Assembly (NCBI GenBank): GCA_023428585.1
Contig: JAEYXG010000184.1
Coordinates: forward strand, 1 to 16,841
DNA length: 16,841 nt
Reading direction: 5' to 3'
Source of the DNA: Bacteroidota bacterium
GTDB lineage: Bacteria; Bacteroidota; Bacteroidia; Bacteroidales; Lentimicrobiaceae
Part shown: positions 14,183 to 16,841 of the stretch, piece by piece
How positions within the stretch are numbered: the first letter of the stretch is position 1
How the letters are laid out: each line of letters starts with the position of its first letter
Translations under genes and position numbers: made by a program
Notes under the pieces: generated by a model
Told to the model about the DNA's origin: nothing
What the model saw: only the letters and a program-made list of their open reading frames with translations
Database searches by the model: none

Positions 14183-15517
14183 ATGAAACTTAACAGTGTA
14201 ATAAAAGGTTTCTCGAAGTTTTCAAAAGAACAAAAGATCCAAACCATAGCCTCATTCTTATCTTCTTCGGATGAAGAAATAACTGCAATAAAGTCATTCT
14301 GGCATTCAGATCCGGCTGTACAGGCAATATTTGATGAGTTTAGTGAGAATACCATCACAAATTATTTCATGCCTTATGGTATAGCTCCTAATGTAGCCAT
14401 AAACGGTAAGATGTATATGGTGCCCATGGTTATTGAAGAAAGTTCAGTAATTGCTGCAGCTTCAAAAAGTGCCAAACTATGGGCAACCAATGGAGGATTT
14501 CATAGTGAGGTGCTTTCAACTGTGAAGATAGGTCAGGTGCATTTTATTTGGCATGGTGATATCAACGAGTTGAAATTGCATTTCCCTTTGTTAAAGCAAG
14601 TAATGCTTGAGCGTACCACTTCAATTACTGCCAATATGGTACGTAGAGGCGGTGGTGTTCTTTCAATGGAGATAATTGACAGGACAAGTGATCTTGAAGG
14701 TTACTATCAATTGGAGGTGAAGTTTGAAACCGTTGATTCCATGGGAGCAAACTTCATAAACAGTTGCCTTGAGGAATATGCATCGGCATTAAAGAACTTT
14801 GTGAGTGAAAGTGGGCTTTTTAAAGAAAGGGATATACGAATAATAATGTCTATCCTTTCCAATTATACTCCTGAGTGTATTGTCAAAACCTGGGTGGAGT
14901 GTGATATCAGTGCTTTTGATAATATTGATGAATCATTATCAGGTGAGGAGTTTGCCTGGAAATTTGAGAAAGCAGTTCAAATTGCCAATGTTGATGTTTT
15001 CCGGGCTACTACCCACAACAAGGGGATATTCAATGGTGTTGATGCCGTTGTACTTGCCACTGGCAATGATTTCAGGGCAGTTGAAGCCTGTGGCCATGCC
15101 TATGCGGCCCGATCAGGAAAGTACAAGAGTTTGACGGAGATAGAACTCAAGGATGGCAAATTCAAGTACACCCTTACTTTGCCACTTGCCATTGGTACTG
15201 TTGGAGGTCTCACTTCATTACATCCTATGGCAAGGTTGTCATTAGCCATCCTTGGAAATCCTTCAGCCCGTGAGTTGATGCAAATTGCTTCTGTTATTGG
15301 ATTGGCCAATAATTTTGGTGCTCTTAAATCATTGACTACTAAAGGTATTCAAGTTGGTCACATGAAGATGCACCTTTTTAATATCCTTCATTCATTCAAC
15401 GCCACTGATGTTGAAAAGAAATTGGCAGTCGACTATTTTAAACACCGCAAAGTATCATATAATGCGGTACAGACATTCATTGAGTCACTTCGCGTAACTC
15501 CTTATGGACAAAGTTGA
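14183..15517 (+). CDS. mvaA: Hydroxymethylglutaryl-CoA reductase, class II
   Basis: The enzyme reduces HMG-CoA to mevalonate with two hydride transfers, the committed step of the mevalonate route to isoprenoids. At 444 residues and without membrane segments it is the soluble bacterial class II type. The order of motifs is complete: ENTITNYFMPYGIAPN (55-70), MVIEESSVIAAAS (82-94) with the catalytic Glu86, DSMGANFIN (185-193), FRATTHNKGIFNGVDAVVLA (273-292) with the catalytic Lys280, ATGNDFRAVEA (292-302) with the catalytic Asp296, LPLAIGTVGGLTSLHP (333-348) and GIQVGHMKMH (388-397) with the catalytic His393. The spacing of these four residues agrees with the Pseudomonas mevalonii enzyme as I recall it. 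NADH or NADPH preference is not apparent. The ATG follows ACAGG. The stop overlaps the next gene by 14 bases, so translation is probably coupled. Confidence 0.96.
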   Translation: MKLNSVIKGFSKFSKEQKIQTIASFLSSSDEEITAIKSFWHSDPAVQAIFDEFSENTITNYFMPYGIAPNVAINGKMYMVPMVIEESSVIAAASKSAKLWATNGGFHSEVLSTVKIGQVHFIWHGDINELKLHFPLLKQVMLERTTSITANMVRRGGGVLSMEIIDRTSDLEGYYQLEVKFETVDSMGANFINSCLEEYASALKNFVSESGLFKERDIRIIMSILSNYTPECIVKTWVECDISAFDNIDESLSGEEFAWKFEKAVQIANVDVFRATTHNKGIFNGVDAVVLATGNDFRAVEACGHAYAARSGKYKSLTEIELKDGKFKYTLTLPLAIGTVGGLTSLHPMARLSLAILGNPSARELMQIASVIGLANNFGALKSLTTKGIQVGHMKMHLFNILHSFNATDVEKKLAVDYFKHRKVSYNAVQTFIESLRVTPYGQS

Positions 15518-16475
15518 TAAATTGGTTGCTGTTGCCAATGGCAAGCTTCTTCTAACAGGTGAATATCTGGTGATGGATGGTGCTACAGCCTTGGCATTGC
15601 CTTTAAAATTTGGGCAATCACTTAGTATTGCACCCACTGACAAGGATTTTTTTTACTGGACAGCTTCTGATATCAACAGTATCTGGTTTGAAGGGCGATT
15701 TTCGTTACCTCACTTTAAACTTGTTGGTGCCAACAATACCAAAGTAGGTGAGTTGCTTCAACAAATACTTGTTGTGGCCGCATCAATGAACCCAAACCAT
15801 GTTGTAACTCATGGACTTCAAGCCAGCACACATCTTAATTTCAATAGGTTGCTGGGATTGGGCAGCAGCTCTACACTCATATCACTCATTGCCCGATTAT
15901 TTGATGTTGATAAGTATAAGCTTCATGCCCGCGTTTCAACCGGCTCGGGATACGATGTTGCATGCACTGCCATTGATTATCCAATATTTTTTACACGCAA
16001 GTCAAAAGAGGAAGCCATTATTGAGCCTGCCAACTTTGATCCTGTTTTTGCTGACTGTCTCTATTTTGCCTATCTAGGCAACAAACAGGATACGAACAGT
16101 GAGATAGGACGGTATAAGAATATCAGAAAAAAAAGCGTTAAGAATCAAATGGCTGCAATTACAGAAATTACGCGAGAGTTGTCAGTAATTCAGGATTTAA
16201 CTACTTTTACATCGTTGATTGAAGAGCATGAAAGGATAGTGAGTTCTATACTTAACAGGAATAGTATAAAGCAGAGTAAATTCAGTGATTTCAATGGATG
16301 TATCAAATCACTTGGCGCATGGGGAGGTGACTTTGTTCTTGCCGGTTCAGCAATGGCTGAAACGGATGTATTCAATTATTTTGCTAAAAATAATATCACT
16401 ACCATCTATCGTTACAGAGACCTGGTTTTAAATAACAAAGTCATCAATAATCATGACACTATCATCAAATTTTAA
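15504..16475 (+). CDS. GYDIA-family GHMP kinase (mevalonate-pathway kinase of unassigned step)
   Basis: GHMP kinases phosphorylate small metabolites with ATP. The 323-residue product shows the family N-terminus NGKLLLTGEYLVMDGA (12-27), the ATP-binding loop GLGSSST (118-124, fitting PxxxGLGSSAA loosely), the segment GSGYDVA (147-153, the GYDIA signature with Val for Ile) and the C-terminal motif SLGAWGGDFVLAG (269-281). It fits a Bacteroidota family, known to me as GYDIA family GHMP kinases, that is found in mevalonate gene clusters. Its position between HMG-CoA reductase and diphosphomevalonate decarboxylase argues for mevalonate or phosphomevalonate phosphorylation. Which of the two is an inference I cannot settle. 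It overlaps both neighbours, by 14 bases on the left and 23 on the right. Confidence 0.9.
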   Translation: MDKVDKLVAVANGKLLLTGEYLVMDGATALALPLKFGQSLSIAPTDKDFFYWTASDINSIWFEGRFSLPHFKLVGANNTKVGELLQQILVVAASMNPNHVVTHGLQASTHLNFNRLLGLGSSSTLISLIARLFDVDKYKLHARVSTGSGYDVACTAIDYPIFFTRKSKEEAIIEPANFDPVFADCLYFAYLGNKQDTNSEIGRYKNIRKKSVKNQMAAITEITRELSVIQDLTTFTSLIEEHERIVSSILNRNSIKQSKFSDFNGCIKSLGAWGGDFVLAGSAMAETDVFNYFAKNNITTIYRYRDLVLNNKVINNHDTIIKF

Positions 16476-16841
16476 AGACCTGTTGTCGGAAGGTGTACGC
16501 ACGTGCTGGAGAAGTCCTGCAAACATTGCATTAATAAAGTATTGGGGGAAGAAAGGCCATCAATTACCCGCCAATCCTTCATTAAGTTTTGCATTGACTG
16601 AAGCATACACAATCACCAGGGTTGAAGCAAAATTAAATACTGCCGGTGATGGCCCTCAGGTTTCGTTTACTTTTGAAGGAGAGAGAAACCAACCATTTGC
16701 ACTTAAAATTGAAGAATTTCTGAAAGAACTGTTGCCTCATCTTGATTACCTGCCTTTTGTGTCATTAACCATTGAGAGCGGCAATAACTTCCCACACTCG
16801 GCCGGTATTGCTTCTTCTGCTTCTGCAATGAGTGCATTGGC
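16453..16841 (+). CDS. mvaD: Diphosphomevalonate decarboxylase (3' end missing)
   Basis: The enzyme converts mevalonate diphosphate to isopentenyl diphosphate with ATP, releasing CO2. The first 129 residues are visible and the frame runs open off the right edge. After a short leader come RSPANIALIKYWGKKGHQLP (20-39) and ANPSLSFAL (40-48), the hallmark N-terminal substrate-binding segment of the family. Near the window edge is NFPHSAGIASSASAMSALA, the ATP-binding loop that in the family reads FPxxAGLASSAAG. The catalytic Asp lies further on and is outside the window. The ATG at 16453 is inside the kinase gene and shares 23 bases with it, in keeping with the tight coupling of this operon. Confidence 0.95.
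   Translation, partial: MTLSSNFKDLLSEGVRTCWRSPANIALIKYWGKKGHQLPANPSLSFALTEAYTITRVEAKLNTAGDGPQVSFTFEGERNQPFALKIEEFLKELLPHLDYLPFVSLTIESGNNFPHSAGIASSASAMSAL

Overview
The window looks like chromosomal DNA of a member of the Bacteroidota. The grounds are a GldN gene of the type IX secretion/gliding system, a DUF4468 protein, a GroEL ending in a GGM-type tail, several start regions carrying the Bacteroidota -7 element TAnnTTTG, and few Shine-Dalgarno sites. Type IX secretion together with mevalonate-pathway genes rules out nothing within the phylum. It does differ from the best-known gut Bacteroides and Porphyromonas, which make isoprenoids by the MEP route. I see no mobile element, CRISPR array, tRNA or rRNA, and every gene-free stretch is shorter than 300 bases. 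Most of the content is core or conserved housekeeping.

Layout from left to right. (1) The 3' part of gldN, closed by a strong terminator. (2) recG, with a TTG start directly behind a TAnnTTTG box. (3) pheT, with its own promoter. (4) An apparent operon of a sigma-54-type AAA+ activator without a sensor domain, the LPS-assembly lipoprotein lptE, an acidic TPR protein and secG, ended by a terminator. (5) groES-groEL with a very strong terminator. (6) A single secreted DUF4468 protein. (7) On the minus strand, a 67-residue beta-grasp-like protein followed by a secreted 5'-nucleotidase-family metallophosphatase. (8) On the plus strand, an overlapping mevalonate operon: class II HMG-CoA reductase, a GYDIA-type GHMP kinase and the 5' part of diphosphomevalonate decarboxylase, which runs off the right edge.

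The genes of region 4 share a cell-envelope theme: LPS transport to the outer membrane and Sec export, headed by a regulator, with the chaperonin next door. Region 8 supplies consecutive isoprenoid steps, namely HMG-CoA to mevalonate, a phosphorylation, and decarboxylation to isopentenyl diphosphate. The start codons of three genes (the activator, the TPR protein and the beta-grasp protein) are placed downstream of the longest open frame, because the longer versions begin at TTG or GTG inside a promoter box or a neighbouring gene.

I found no clearly new multi-gene system. The best leads are the unassigned reaction of the GYDIA kinase, the sensorless sigma-54 activator with a helically phased TTGGCAGT repeat upstream, a half-conserved sigma-54-like site before groES, and the beta-grasp/nucleotidase pair.
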